A stretch of 27,385 bases of DNA, taken from positions 1-27,385 of the IMG/VR virus record IMGVR_UViG_3300027749_000422. One strand, 5' to 3'. A program made the translations under genes and the position numbers. Shown piece by piece: positions 1 through 6,960 of this stretch (its first letter is position 1; every line of letters begins with the position of its first letter). Source of the stretch: a virus. The notes beneath the pieces were generated by a model that had not been told where the DNA came from, did no database searches, and saw nothing but the letters and a program-made list of their open reading frames with translations.

Positions 1-1
1 A

Positions 2-73
2 CGCAAACAGTTCTACCGGGAAGCCAATTACCCTTTCTCGGCAGAAAAACTAGAATGGATGAAAATAGCATAA
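2..73 (+). CDS. C-terminal end of an unidentified gene (cut by window start)
   Basis: An open frame enters from the left edge and ends at TAA 71-73. The 23 visible residues end in FSAEKLEWMKIA. They are too few to name the protein. The composition is that of an ordinary soluble phage protein, and its stop overlaps the next ATG as TAATG, the arrangement seen at many junctions in this window. It is probably a core gene carrying the methyltransferase behind it. The sequence to the left would settle its identity. Confidence 0.6.
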   Translation, partial: RKQFYREANYPFSAEKLEWMKIA

Positions 74-675
74 TGGGACAAGTTTTTAAACTAGCAAAAC
101 AATACCTGCCAACCGTAGGAACCGATGATGTGTTTGTTGAAATTGGTAGCGATCGCGGCGACGGATCTACTCGTCTGTTTTCAGAAATGGCATTGAAAAA
201 TCAAACAGTATTGCATACTGTTGATATCAATAGTTATCCTCAAGAGTGGTGTGAGAAACACGGTGTCAACCAAGGGGTTGTTTGGCATCAGGCAACTGGA
301 AGTGAGTGGGCCAAAGATGTTTTTCCCGCTCTAAATAAAAAAATCGTATGTTTATATTTAGATAACTTTGATTACAATTATAATACTGTTCACATAGATC
401 CCATGATAATAGAACAGCAAAAACAATACCGAGAAGACTATGGCATTGAAATGAACAATGAAAATTGTCTAGTAGAACACATGAAACAGATGATAGCATT
501 GTTTCCATACATGAGTGAGCACAGCATTGTCATTTGCGATGACACATACGATAGCAATGGTTGTTGGATTGGCAAGGGAGGTCCGATTGTTACATTTTTA
601 CAAGCACAAGGCTTTCAGTTGGCAGCGATTGAAGTTGAACACCGCCTCAGTTACGGGGTCGTGTTAAAAAGATAA
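73..675 (+). CDS. class I SAM-dependent methyltransferase-like protein (cargo gene)
   Basis: About 200 residues with the hallmarks of a Rossmann-fold methyltransferase. There is a glycine-rich motif I (VFVEIGSDRGDGS, about residues 20-32), an acidic end to the second strand (HTVDIN, about 48-53), and a late DDTYD segment (about 156-160), as in the small Methyltransf_24-like group often tied to sugar or cell-surface modification. The substrate is unknown. The ATG at 73 is chosen because it overlaps the upstream stop (TAATG). An in-frame ATG at 55 is possible and would overlap the upstream gene by 19 bases. The gene is AT-rich with many AAA/TTT codons, like the other cargo genes here. A strong promoter for the next gene follows directly, so it closes its own transcription unit. 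Confidence 0.6.
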   Translation: MGQVFKLAKQYLPTVGTDDVFVEIGSDRGDGSTRLFSEMALKNQTVLHTVDINSYPQEWCEKHGVNQGVVWHQATGSEWAKDVFPALNKKIVCLYLDNFDYNYNTVHIDPMIIEQQKQYREDYGIEMNNENCLVEHMKQMIALFPYMSEHSIVICDDTYDSNGCWIGKGGPIVTFLQAQGFQLAAIEVEHRLSYGVVLKR

Positions 676-683
676 ACTAATTG

Positions 684-712
684 TTGCAAAACTACCAATA
701 TTTTGTTATAAT
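684..712 (+). promoter_or_regulatory. sigma70-type promoter with extended -10
   Basis: TTGCAA at 684-689, a 17-base spacer and a perfect TATAAT at 707-712, preceded by TG one base upstream (extended -10). The expected transcription start is at or next to position 719, which is the A of the next ATG, so the transcript would be leaderless. This is an early-type promoter that host RNA polymerase could read. Confidence 0.75.
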
Positions 713-718
713 AAAATC

Positions 719-1219
719 ATGCGAATCCTTACATTAAACAATACCTATTACGATTTAAACCACTTGCCCGAAGAAGTAGATGACATGCGTTTTGCCATAT
801 TAGATAACTCTAATCCAGCAGAACCAGACTATCATTTTATCCCACTCATCTTTTTGGAAAGTTTCAACGCACCTGCCCTGGTACTTCGAATAGGAAACAC
901 AACAATCAAGATGCCCATGGACTGGCAAATCCTAATAGGTGAACCCGACATAGGTGACCTCGAAGTGTTGCCACTAACAAGTATAAACGATCGTGGGTTC
1001 AGAGTGTTTCAATTCAATCCCTTGTCAAGTTATAGACCCAGTTTCCCCGACATAGAAATACTAGATGTGTATCATGAAGTTAACTGGTATGCACCCAAAC
1101 TCAAGAACGGTCAGATGTTGGCCGTGCCATTAAACGATGATGCAGAACCTGACTGTGTTTACTTTGTGAAAGACGTCAGTCGCAACTGTGAGATTGTCGA
1201 CTACACCAAGGCTTGGTAA
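719..1219 (+). CDS. conserved phage protein of unknown function
   Basis: 166 residues beginning MRILTLNNTYYDLNHLPEEV. No catalytic motif, signal peptide or membrane segment is visible. The protein is acidic and rich in beta-type residues, with hydrophobic stretches such as FIPLIFLESF and ALVLRIGN. The start is set by the promoter ending six bases before the ATG. No Shine-Dalgarno is available, because transcription should begin at the start codon. A 48-residue gene follows one base after the stop. It heads a run of small early genes that leads to replication-type proteins. I do not recognise the function. Confidence 0.7.
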   Translation: MRILTLNNTYYDLNHLPEEVDDMRFAILDNSNPAEPDYHFIPLIFLESFNAPALVLRIGNTTIKMPMDWQILIGEPDIGDLEVLPLTSINDRGFRVFQFNPLSSYRPSFPDIEILDVYHEVNWYAPKLKNGQMLAVPLNDDAEPDCVYFVKDVSRNCEIVDYTKAW

Positions 1220-1220
1220 T

Positions 1221-1367
1221 ATGCCCTATACTGAACCTGAAATATTTGAAATAATTAATCGTCTATCCCGAGTATACTTAGAAAGTTATCCAGACGATCG
1301 GGAGGGGCTTGAACGTTTTTTACGTTGGGCACATTTGCAGTATGGCTACAAGTATGGGCAGTCTTAA
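1221..1367 (+). CDS. small protein, 48 residues
   Basis: ATG at 1221 follows the previous stop by one base and opens a 48-codon frame ending at TAA 1365-1367. It starts MPYTEPEIFEIINRLSRVYL and ends HLQYGYKYGQS. The charge pattern suggests a short helical protein. Its 3' end overlaps the start of the next gene by 26 bases in another frame. The tight packing and lack of any other use for 1220-1341 argue that it is a real gene. The function is unknown. Confidence 0.55.
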   Translation: MPYTEPEIFEIINRLSRVYLESYPDDREGLERFLRWAHLQYGYKYGQS

Positions 1368-1605
1368 GCCAGGTGCCACATACATTTACGAAAGTCCAGA
1401 TGGAGGAGAAACTGTGTATGCTCGCGAAGCAGGTTCTACGGAGCGTCACATGATTGGGCAAAGCACAAAGGCTGCAGGCCTAGTAAAAAACCTTGAACAA
1501 GACCGGTTGTGGGGCAACATTCGTCGAGCCGCCGAAACCAATACCGCTTTACAAGATGCCCTGGACCGTGCTATACTGATTTATAATTTAAGCAAACATG
1601 AGTGA
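1342..1605 (+). CDS. small conserved phage protein
   Basis: 87 residues from ATG 1342 (MATSMGSLKPGATYIYES). A TTG at 1309 would extend it but overlap the previous gene much further, and an ATG at 1354 (MGSLKPGATYIY) is a good alternative. The N-terminal half reads as a beta-rich patch (PGATYIYESPDGGETVYARE), the C-terminal half as helix. I recall similar small proteins with an LKPGATYIYE start in marine T4-like phages, with no known function. The 3' end overlaps the next gene by eight bases. Confidence 0.6.
   Translation: MATSMGSLKPGATYIYESPDGGETVYAREAGSTERHMIGQSTKAAGLVKNLEQDRLWGNIRRAAETNTALQDALDRAILIYNLSKHE
1548..1577 (+). promoter_or_regulatory. possible sigma70-type promoter inside the upstream gene
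   Basis: TTTACA at 1548-1553, an 18-base spacer and TATACT at 1572-1577 with an upstream TG (TGCTATACT). A second AT-rich hexamer TATAAT lies at 1582-1587. Either could drive the gene starting at 1598. As it lies within coding sequence, it is only a candidate. Confidence 0.3.
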
Positions 1606-2044
1606 AAAACTAACCATTGCCAATGAAATGCGGCAGTTCGATCGCAAGAACAGAAACTTCTACGACGAGCTTACCGACGAAGAAAAGAAAAAGTTTTCAA
1701 CCTATCTCATGATCCGCTGGGGATCCGCGGTAGAAGGCTCACGCGAACTACAAGAGTTCTATGTTATTGCTTGTAACGAACGATTGAACAAGCACTTCTT
1801 TAGCGTGAGCAAACACCCCAAACTACAATGGCTCATGGCCACAAGTGTAAGTCCTGACATGGGAACACCCAGACACGTTTGGATTGCTCCCAAGAAAAAA
1901 GAGGCAGGGCTTAGTGCCAAACGCCGAGCACTCATGGCTATCTATCCACACTACAAAGATGATGAAATAGATGTCATGGCACAGATAACAACCCAAAAAG
2001 AAATTGACGAATACAATCGTCTAGCAGGCAATGACAAGAAATGA
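1598..2044 (+). CDS. possible DNA polymerase clamp-loader small subunit (gp62-like)
   Basis: 148 residues. The central region (YLMIRWGSAVEG ... FYVIACNERLNKHFFSVSKHPKLQWLM) resembles what I recall of marine T4-like clamp-loader small subunits, which pair with an AAA+ gp44 subunit to load the sliding clamp. A basic GTPRHVWIAPKKK segment follows. Similarity to T4 gp62 itself is weak, so this rests on pattern memory. It overlaps the previous gene by eight bases, and its stop overlaps the next start as ATGA at 2041, implying translational coupling. The replication-type genes nearby fit. The alternative is a conserved protein of unknown function. Confidence 0.45.
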   Translation: MSEKLTIANEMRQFDRKNRNFYDELTDEEKKKFSTYLMIRWGSAVEGSRELQEFYVIACNERLNKHFFSVSKHPKLQWLMATSVSPDMGTPRHVWIAPKKKEAGLSAKRRALMAIYPHYKDDEIDVMAQITTQKEIDEYNRLAGNDKK

Positions 2045-2715
2045 CATTCACGTGCGAATACTGCAAGAAGACTTTTGCTAGAGAAACCAGCATAGCAGTT
2101 CACATGTGTGAACCCAAACGCAGAAGATTAAACAAAGATGAACCGGGGGTGCGATTAGGTTTTCAAGCATACATCAAGTTTTATGAAACCATGCAAGGGT
2201 CTGCCAGGAACAAAACACACGATGATTTTTGTGAGAGTGCATACTATAGAGCCTTTGTTAAATTTGGACACTACTGTGTAAACACTCGGGTAGTAGCACC
2301 AGATCGGTTTATGTCATGGTTGCTTAAAGAACAAAAGAAAATAGACCATTGGTGTAGTGATCGAGTGTATACAGAGTACCTTATGCAATACCTGTTGGTA
2401 GAAGCAGTGAACGATGCTCTAGCCCGTGCAATAGAACACAGCATGCGTTGGTCAGAAGAAACAAACAATCCTTCTCATGATTGGTTGCGGTATGGTAACA
2501 CTCATGCATTGTGTTACGCTGTCACAGCCGGCCGTATTTCACCTTGGGTAATTTACAATTCAGAATCAGGACAAAAGTTCTTGAGTGAGTTGTCGGCACA
2601 ACAGGTCGCAATAGTTTGGCCCTACATTGATAGTGACGCTTGGCAGAAAAAGTTCCATGATTACCCAGCGGATCAAGAGTATGCCAAGGAAATTTTAAAG
2701 CAAGCAGGATGGTAA
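2041..2715 (+). CDS. zinc-finger-like conserved phage protein
   Basis: 224 residues. The N-terminus has a C2HC-type metal site: C5 and C8, then H21 and C23 (CEYCKK ... VHMCEPKRRR), followed by a basic patch that suits nucleic-acid contact. The rest is a well-structured, aromatic-rich domain with no catalytic motif I recognise (FVKFGHYC, DRFMSWLL, WLRYGNTHALCYAV, QVAIVWPYID). Similar proteins with this finger plus long C-terminal domain occur in marine T4-like phages as conserved hypotheticals. The start overlaps the previous stop as ATGA. The next gene begins one base after its TAA. A DNA- or RNA-binding role is inferred. Confidence 0.65.
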   Translation: MTFTCEYCKKTFARETSIAVHMCEPKRRRLNKDEPGVRLGFQAYIKFYETMQGSARNKTHDDFCESAYYRAFVKFGHYCVNTRVVAPDRFMSWLLKEQKKIDHWCSDRVYTEYLMQYLLVEAVNDALARAIEHSMRWSEETNNPSHDWLRYGNTHALCYAVTAGRISPWVIYNSESGQKFLSELSAQQVAIVWPYIDSDAWQKKFHDYPADQEYAKEILKQAGW

Positions 2716-2716
2716 T

Positions 2717-3064
2717 ATGATCAAAAACATTTGGCACAATGGACCTGGTATTCATGTAGAAATAAATGCTTCTGGACCTTCTTTTCCTATGACCACGTCT
2801 GACTCTGGACGGGTTCGTTATAATGGCAGTCTTAAAGCAATGGAAACATATGACGGCTATGCCTGGGTCCCAGTGGGTACCAACGCCATGGTTGGATTAA
2901 CTGCTGACTATATTGGTGCAATTGAGTGGGCAAAAGCAAAACGTGAACAAGAACAAAAAATTACACGTCGTGCCGAACTGGACCCGGTTGTGCGTGATGC
3001 ACTAGACGCAGTAGAAAAAGCACAGGAACAATTACAAATGGTCATGGAGTTGACTGAAAAATGA
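2717..3064 (+). CDS. small protein with beta-rich head and coiled-coil tail
   Basis: 115 residues. Residues about 1-60 include a beta-type patch (GRVRYNGSLKAMETYDGYAW) of the sort found in phage virion proteins. Residues about 70-112 are charged and helical (AKAKREQEQKI ... VEKAQEQLQMVME), probably a coiled coil. The stop overlaps the ATG of the SGNH-like gene as ATGA at 3061-3064. The 3' part (2927-3064) has a diverged second copy at 3716-3853, which keeps its own stop codon. That copy marks a recombination event. The function is unknown; a minor structural or assembly role is possible. Confidence 0.65.
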   Translation: MIKNIWHNGPGIHVEINASGPSFPMTTSDSGRVRYNGSLKAMETYDGYAWVPVGTNAMVGLTADYIGAIEWAKAKREQEQKITRRAELDPVVRDALDAVEKAQEQLQMVMELTEK

Positions 3065-3636
3065 AATTATTATTATGTGGTGATAGTTTTAGTTACGATC
3101 ATAAACTTGAGCATAGCTGGCCAACTAGATTATCTCAAGTGCACCAAGTTGATAATCTAAGTCAATGTGGGTGTGGTGAATACAAAATAAGATTACAAAT
3201 TGCATCACGCAATCTTGACAATTACGATGCTGTAATGATTTTTCATACTAGCCCAAATCGAATTTATTATAATCAGTTAAACAATATGTATGTTGACAAT
3301 TATCATGGCCAAGCTGATTTTTTGTTTACTGATGTAGAACATCATCGACACTCAAATAAACTGGCACAAACAGCCTATGATTATTTTGTAAACATATTCG
3401 ATGCTACATATCATTCATATGTTCATAATTTAATTTGTGCCGAGATTGATCAAATAACCAAACCATACTGTATATATCATTTCACAGCATTTGATTACTC
3501 AACATTATATCAATTTGACAATAATCTAATAGATTTGTATAATATATGGCAGGCCAATCGCGGGAACATAAACCATTTGAATCCAGCGGGCCATCAAGAG
3601 TTTTTTAAAAAGATAACAGATACAATAACAATATGA
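3061..3636 (+). CDS. SGNH/GDSL hydrolase-like protein (cargo gene)
   Basis: 191 residues. It begins MKLLLCGDSF, with the block I nucleophile Ser9 of SGNH esterases in GDSF. Near the end, NINHLNPAGHQEF (about 169-181) matches the block V region, with His172 as candidate catalytic base. The residue three before it is Asn169, where Asp is usual, so activity is uncertain. There is no signal peptide, so any action is inside the cell, for example on acyl groups of surface glycans. It is strikingly AT-rich and overlaps its upstream neighbour (ATGA) and the downstream scar (ATGA at 3633). A relative lies at 21449-22237. Confidence 0.6.
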   Translation: MKLLLCGDSFSYDHKLEHSWPTRLSQVHQVDNLSQCGCGEYKIRLQIASRNLDNYDAVMIFHTSPNRIYYNQLNNMYVDNYHGQADFLFTDVEHHRHSNKLAQTAYDYFVNIFDATYHSYVHNLICAEIDQITKPYCIYHFTAFDYSTLYQFDNNLIDLYNIWQANRGNINHLNPAGHQEFFKKITDTITI

Positions 3637-3853
3637 GCGCAGATATTGACATTGACTTTGCCAACAGAGAAGATATACTGAAACTGATTCGGCATACTCC
3701 AGCACGACAAAGTAATGGGCAAAAGCAAAACGTGAACAAGAACAAAAAATTGCACGTCGTGCCGAACTGGATCCTGTTGTGCGTGACGCATTAGAGTCAG
3801 TAGAAAAAGCACAGGAACAATTACAAATGGTCATGACATTAACAGATGTATAA
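3633..3853 (+). pseudogene. chimeric scar: 5' end of the DnaE-like gene joined to 3' end of the coiled-coil gene
   Basis: Bases 3633-3720 match the first 88 bases of the gene at 4901 with no gaps and about 14 mismatches. Bases 3716-3853 match 2927-3064 with no gaps. The join falls in a five-base shared string TGGGC (3716-3720). The two parts are in different frames: reading from the ATG gives 53 residues (MSADIDIDFANREDILKLIR ...) ending at TAG 3792-3794, while the second part keeps the frame and TAA stop (3851-3853) of the coiled-coil gene. Many differences are synonymous, so the pieces evolved as real genes before joining. The short chimeric peptide may still be translated from its ATGA overlap but is probably non-functional. 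Confidence 0.85.
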
Positions 3854-3944
3854 AAAACTTGCGACCTAGTTCGTGCATCCAGTTACTGGCTGCTGACCAA
3901 ATATAGTAAGGGCATGAGTTGGGTATTAGTATTAAGGAAATATA
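3854..3944 (+). other. 91-base spacer with ribosome binding site
   Basis: This is one of the longer gaps in the left part of the window. It lies between the stop of the broken coiled-coil gene copy and the next cargo gene. AAGGAAATATA directly before ATG 3945 is a good Shine-Dalgarno. I see no clear promoter hexamers, no tRNA and no convincing terminator; a five-base CCAGT/ACTGG inverted repeat has too small a loop to matter. It may be the old intergenic region of the donor phage. Confidence 0.4.
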
Positions 3945-4904
3945 ATGAAAATAGCTATTGATTATCAAGGTAGAACATACGGAAGATTTTTAGAATTTGT
4001 GTGCAACACATTACTAGGAATAACTACCGGAACCCCGTTTTATCGTGGGTGGGTTGGATATGTCGATATCAACGGAAAAAATTATGCAGGAGATAAAGTA
4101 TTTGAAGCAAATCAACATTTCTTCCTTCCAAAAGACATTGAAGCCGAAAAAGTAATAAGCATACAGTTTGATATTAACGATTTATTACCAGTTCAACAAA
4201 CAAATTTGTTAGTGGAAATTCCTTACGGATATGACATGATACCAATAGAAATTAATACTTACAATAGATTCAATGAAATAAAAGGGTATCGAGACATATT
4301 GCAAAATTTGTCAGACAATTTTTTTAAAAATCAAATTAAAGAAAGTTATAATGCAGTTAGAGATCCGTCTTGGCCCGATGTAACCACTATTGCAGAATTT
4401 GAAAAATTGCCTGATATAATTAAACAAGAATGCATCGAACAACATAAATTAGAGTTGTTAGAGTTTTCGGCAGATTATCCTGATTGTCCGAGACAAATAC
4501 TGCGAGAGTTTTTCCAAATTGGATTTTCTAAACCTGAACAGCATGGATTAATTCTTAGTCAAAAGAAAATGCAATACCAGGAAGACAAGCAAGTATACAT
4601 ATTTCCATTTAGATGTTTTTATAACAAACATGATTTTTTAGAACAAATAGAAAAGATTACAGAATGGGCAGGAATACCTCACAACTATCAACAAAAGATT
4701 GAACTATTGCATGATGAATTTTTACAAAAAGAACCTTATAGAAATTCAAAAGCCAAATGTGACATGATTATCAACATAATACAAACCGGAATAAGAGAGT
4801 CTTGGCCCAAGTACGAAATAACCGAATCATCTGCAGTATCAGAATTAGATGTGGTAGAAGAAGCCTATATAAACGCCGCACTTGGTCAAGATTGGTTTCA
4901 ATGA
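3945..4904 (+). CDS. conserved 319-residue phage protein of unknown function (cargo gene)
   Basis: The protein starts MKIAIDYQGRTYGRFLEFVC and has landmarks I associate with a family scattered in aquatic phages: an early [H/Y]GxFLEF segment, then ISIQFDINDLLPVQ, CPRQILREFFQIGF (about 180-193) and a YIFPFRCFY segment (about 218-226). It has no signal peptide or membrane segment. The N-terminal loop is vaguely like the phosphate loop of sulfotransferases, but this is too weak for a call. The start has a good AAGGA site. The stop overlaps the next ATG as ATGA. It is very AT-rich compared with the following gene. It probably modifies a surface structure, as other cargo here seems to; this is inference. 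Confidence 0.6.
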   Translation: MKIAIDYQGRTYGRFLEFVCNTLLGITTGTPFYRGWVGYVDINGKNYAGDKVFEANQHFFLPKDIEAEKVISIQFDINDLLPVQQTNLLVEIPYGYDMIPIEINTYNRFNEIKGYRDILQNLSDNFFKNQIKESYNAVRDPSWPDVTTIAEFEKLPDIIKQECIEQHKLELLEFSADYPDCPRQILREFFQIGFSKPEQHGLILSQKKMQYQEDKQVYIFPFRCFYNKHDFLEQIEKITEWAGIPHNYQQKIELLHDEFLQKEPYRNSKAKCDMIINIIQTGIRESWPKYEITESSAVSELDVVEEAYINAALGQDWFQ

Positions 4905-5470
4905 GCGCAGATATTGATTTAGACTTTGCAAATCGTGAAGATATATTGAAACTTATTCAACATGTTCCTGCACGACAAAGTAATGGGCGAAAGCACAACT
5001 CGGGAATATATGTTACCAACATACCACGTGATCCATTCAATGGTTGTGCGGCATTAGATTACGAAACAGCAGAACAACGTGGATACTTTAAACTAGACTT
5101 CTTGAACATGAGTGTGTATCAGTTGATACAGAATCCGGCACACTATCAACAAATGCTAGATCAAACACCACCTTGGTCACAACTTTGGGCGGACCGTGAG
5201 TGGGCCAGTAAACTAGTACATATAGGCAATTACACAGATTTACTAAAGGTAATGCGGCCAGATAGTATACCCAGGATGGCAGCCTTTATATCTATCATAC
5301 GTCCGGGCAAGGCACATTTACAAACACGCCCGTGGGACGAAGTATTTTCTAGTGTGTGGGACGGAGATGAATCACAAGGATTTGTGTTCAAACACAGTCA
5401 TGCAATTTCTTATGCAGCCTTGGTTGCGTTACATATGAATTTAATCAGTCAAGACGTCGCACAAGTGTAA
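4901..5470 (+). CDS. compact DnaE-like (C-family DNA polymerase) protein
   Basis: 189 residues from ATG 4901, which overlaps the upstream stop. The motifs fall in the same order as in the palm and fingers of bacterial Pol III alpha: DIDLDF at 4-9 (DnaE DxDxDF), RKHNSG at 30-35 (GKHAGG), GYFKLDFLNM at 61-70 (GLVKFDFLGL), MRPDS 118-122 and IIRPGK 132-137 (LxPD ... FRPGP), and FKHSHAISY at 163-171 (NKSHSAAY). Aspartates matching the three catalytic ones are present. DnaE exceeds 1000 residues, so most of the palm, the PHP domain, the tau-binding part and others are missing. Polymerase activity is doubtful; a regulatory, DNA-end-binding or decoy role is possible. It converges with the minus-strand gene, overlapping by 26 bases. 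Confidence 0.65.
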   Translation: MSADIDLDFANREDILKLIQHVPARQSNGRKHNSGIYVTNIPRDPFNGCAALDYETAEQRGYFKLDFLNMSVYQLIQNPAHYQQMLDQTPPWSQLWADREWASKLVHIGNYTDLLKVMRPDSIPRMAAFISIIRPGKAHLQTRPWDEVFSSVWDGDESQGFVFKHSHAISYAALVALHMNLISQDVAQV

Positions 5471-5822
5471 TTGATTTTCTCTTGCCTTTTTTACGGGCAA
5501 TGTCCAACAAACTACAAGCCGGACCGTGTAAGATTTCTAAATCTTTGTTGACAAAAGTACGTAGGGTGGGACGGAACTTTTCCCAGTCTCGCCGCAGGAA
5601 TATGTTGATGGGAATTGAACGATTACTCTCCCACCACCAGGTTGACGCTAGTTCTAAAAACTCCATCTTGAGCTCTTGTGTTTGAACAACGCCAAAGTCA
5701 TAGATGGTGGTCACAATATCATCCCTGTTTTGTACAACACCTACATATTCTGCATTGGCGTACATGCACAGCGTTATAAACGGATATTTTTCAGTTAATT
5801 TTTCAAAGATATTGTTTCCCAT
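5445..5822 (-). CDS. small conserved phage protein, minus strand
   Basis: 125 residues starting MGNNIFEKLTEKYPFITLCM. Notable segments are EYVGVVQNRDD, YDFGVVQT, WWWESNRSIPINIFLRRDW (about 62-80) and a basic C-terminus (ARKKGKRKSITLVRR). I recall proteins with the WWWESNRSIPIN and RGKRKSIQLVRR signatures in marine T4-like phages, of unknown function. The basic tail suggests nucleic-acid binding. It overlaps the 3' end of the DnaE-like gene by 26 bases, tail to tail. A CATAAATA box lies just upstream on the same strand, so it may be expressed late. The plus-strand frames across this region look like shadows. Confidence 0.7.
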   Translation of the reverse strand: MGNNIFEKLTEKYPFITLCMYANAEYVGVVQNRDDIVTTIYDFGVVQTQELKMEFLELASTWWWESNRSIPINIFLRRDWEKFRPTLRTFVNKDLEILHGPACSLLDIARKKGKRKSITLVRRLD

Positions 5823-5828
5823 TGCGGT

Positions 5829-5836
5829 TATTTATG
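5829..5836 (-). promoter_or_regulatory. T4-like late promoter box (CATAAATA)
   Basis: On the minus strand this reads CATAAATA, matching the NATAAATA late-promoter octamer of T4-like phages. Its last base is six bases before the first base after the box-to-ATG gap, so transcription should start within about one base of ATG 5822, giving an essentially leaderless mRNA. Position and match are good; use is inferred. Confidence 0.5.
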
Positions 5837-5856
5837 GGTTGCTAATTTTGGACAAA

Positions 5857-5863
5857 CTAAATA
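5857..5863 (+). promoter_or_regulatory. late promoter box (CTAAATA)
   Basis: CTAAATA is the late-promoter core I recall for marine T4-like phages. It ends four bases before ATG 5868, the only start codon for the structural gene. Transcription about six bases downstream would begin at the start codon itself. Together with the minus-strand box at 5829-5836 it makes a compact divergent pair. Confidence 0.55.
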
Positions 5864-5867
5864 TAAG

Positions 5868-6935
5868 ATGTATTCCACCACCGCTTATCTTTATCAACAA
5901 ATCGTCCGTGTACTGCTAGTAGACACCAGCGGCGGATACTTTACTCAGAGGTATGACCCAGTGTACGCAAAACAACTAACAATCAACAAGGGAGTAGACA
6001 ATGTGCTACTCTTTGAATTTATAAATCAGGACCAGAAACCTGTGAACATTGCAGGATCCAGCTTTGTTTTCCGGGTGGTAAATCAAACCGGAGACGAGTT
6101 ATTGATTACCAAAGACATGGAAATCCTGAGTTCGGCCCTGGGCCGTGTCAAAGTAGTGCTCGACAACGAAGACACTATCAATCTCCAAGCACAGCCTGCC
6201 AGTTACAGTATACAAAGATCAGCAGGAAACTACGTACAAGCGGTATACACAGATGCCAATAGCCAGGCAAGAGCAGATTGTAATATTGTGGATAGTGTAT
6301 TTCCGCAACACATACCAGCCAGAGAATGTACTGTGCCTGACATGTATGGCAAAATCAACTTCATGGGCACAGCACCCACACAATGGCCGGACTGGGCACT
6401 CACACCACAACCTATCAATGCTATCCAACAAACAGAATTCTTTTCCAGTTACATGCCCACAAACGGTGCAAGTCTAACCACAGTCAAATATGACATAGTG
6501 GGATTTACTGGCACAGTCAAAGTACAAGCCGCACAAAACTATGAATCAGTTTGGTATGATGTTACTGAGTCTAGACAATATCTTTGTGAAACCATAAGTG
6601 ATTATATCAATGTTGCGGGATTCCATCCGCTGTTGAGATTGGGATTAAACAACTCAATTGGATTTGGAGCATCTGGCAACGTTACTGTGGTCAATGGATC
6701 AGTGACGGGCATCACTGTTCAAAATCCCGGATACAATTATGTGGCACCACCTTACATCCAAATTTTGGGCAATGGGTCAGGAGCTGAAGCAACATGTACT
6801 CTTGGCAGTACCGGAGTTGGTGCGGTCACAATAGTCAATGGCGGTTCAGGTTACTTACCAATCCAATTTGGCAGTAGCGTATCAGCAACGGCGGTATTCA
6901 CAAACGGCAAGATAGAAAACGTTCAATATCGTTGA
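5868..6935 (+). CDS. virion structural protein with glycine-rich beta repeats
   Basis: 355 residues starting MYSTTAYLYQQIVRVLLVDT. The N-terminal domain includes a segment (YAKQLTINKGVDNVLLFEFI, about 36-55) I associate with marine T4-like structural or fibre-associated proteins. The C-terminus holds at least two copies of a beta repeat typical of phage adhesins: VNGSVTGITVQNPGYNYVAP ... ILGNGSGAEAT and VTIVNGGSGYLP. No other start codon exists in frame upstream within the gap. The late-type box right before it supports a structural role. An early-type primase promoter begins within its last codons. The exact place in the particle is unknown. Confidence 0.65.
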   Translation: MYSTTAYLYQQIVRVLLVDTSGGYFTQRYDPVYAKQLTINKGVDNVLLFEFINQDQKPVNIAGSSFVFRVVNQTGDELLITKDMEILSSALGRVKVVLDNEDTINLQAQPASYSIQRSAGNYVQAVYTDANSQARADCNIVDSVFPQHIPARECTVPDMYGKINFMGTAPTQWPDWALTPQPINAIQQTEFFSSYMPTNGASLTTVKYDIVGFTGTVKVQAAQNYESVWYDVTESRQYLCETISDYINVAGFHPLLRLGLNNSIGFGASGNVTVVNGSVTGITVQNPGYNYVAPPYIQILGNGSGAEATCTLGSTGVGAVTIVNGGSGYLPIQFGSSVSATAVFTNGKIENVQYR

Positions 6936-6960
6936 TTTAGTACAGTAAATCTGTTATACT
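6932..6960 (+). promoter_or_regulatory. sigma70-type promoter for primase
   Basis: TTGATT at 6932-6937 and TATACT at 6955-6960, with the ideal 17-base spacer. The expected transcription start falls at position 6967 (plus or minus one), the A of the primase ATG, so the mRNA is likely leaderless. The -35 overlaps the stop of the structural gene. Confidence 0.65.

Noticed and set aside
331-337. CTAAATA inside the methyltransferase gene
   Set aside because: It matches the late box, but no gene start lies downstream within a useful distance; probably chance in AT-rich DNA.
3633-3794. Chimeric 53-residue frame as a genuine new gene
   Set aside because: Its second half is coiled-coil gene DNA read in the wrong frame. 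It looks like debris, though translation cannot be excluded.
3854-3944. tRNA or attachment site in the spacer next to the scar
   Set aside because: No cloverleaf pairing or CCA-end was found, and there is no integrase in the window.
4802-4900. Upstream extension of the DnaE-like gene to 4802
   Set aside because: It would overlap the upstream gene by over 100 bases. The ATG at 4901 overlaps the stop in the usual way, and the broken copy at 3633 also begins at this ATG.
5482-5919. Plus-strand frames opposite the small minus-strand gene
   Set aside because: The minus-strand protein carries signatures I recognise from related phages and a promoter; the plus frames are low in conserved-looking features.
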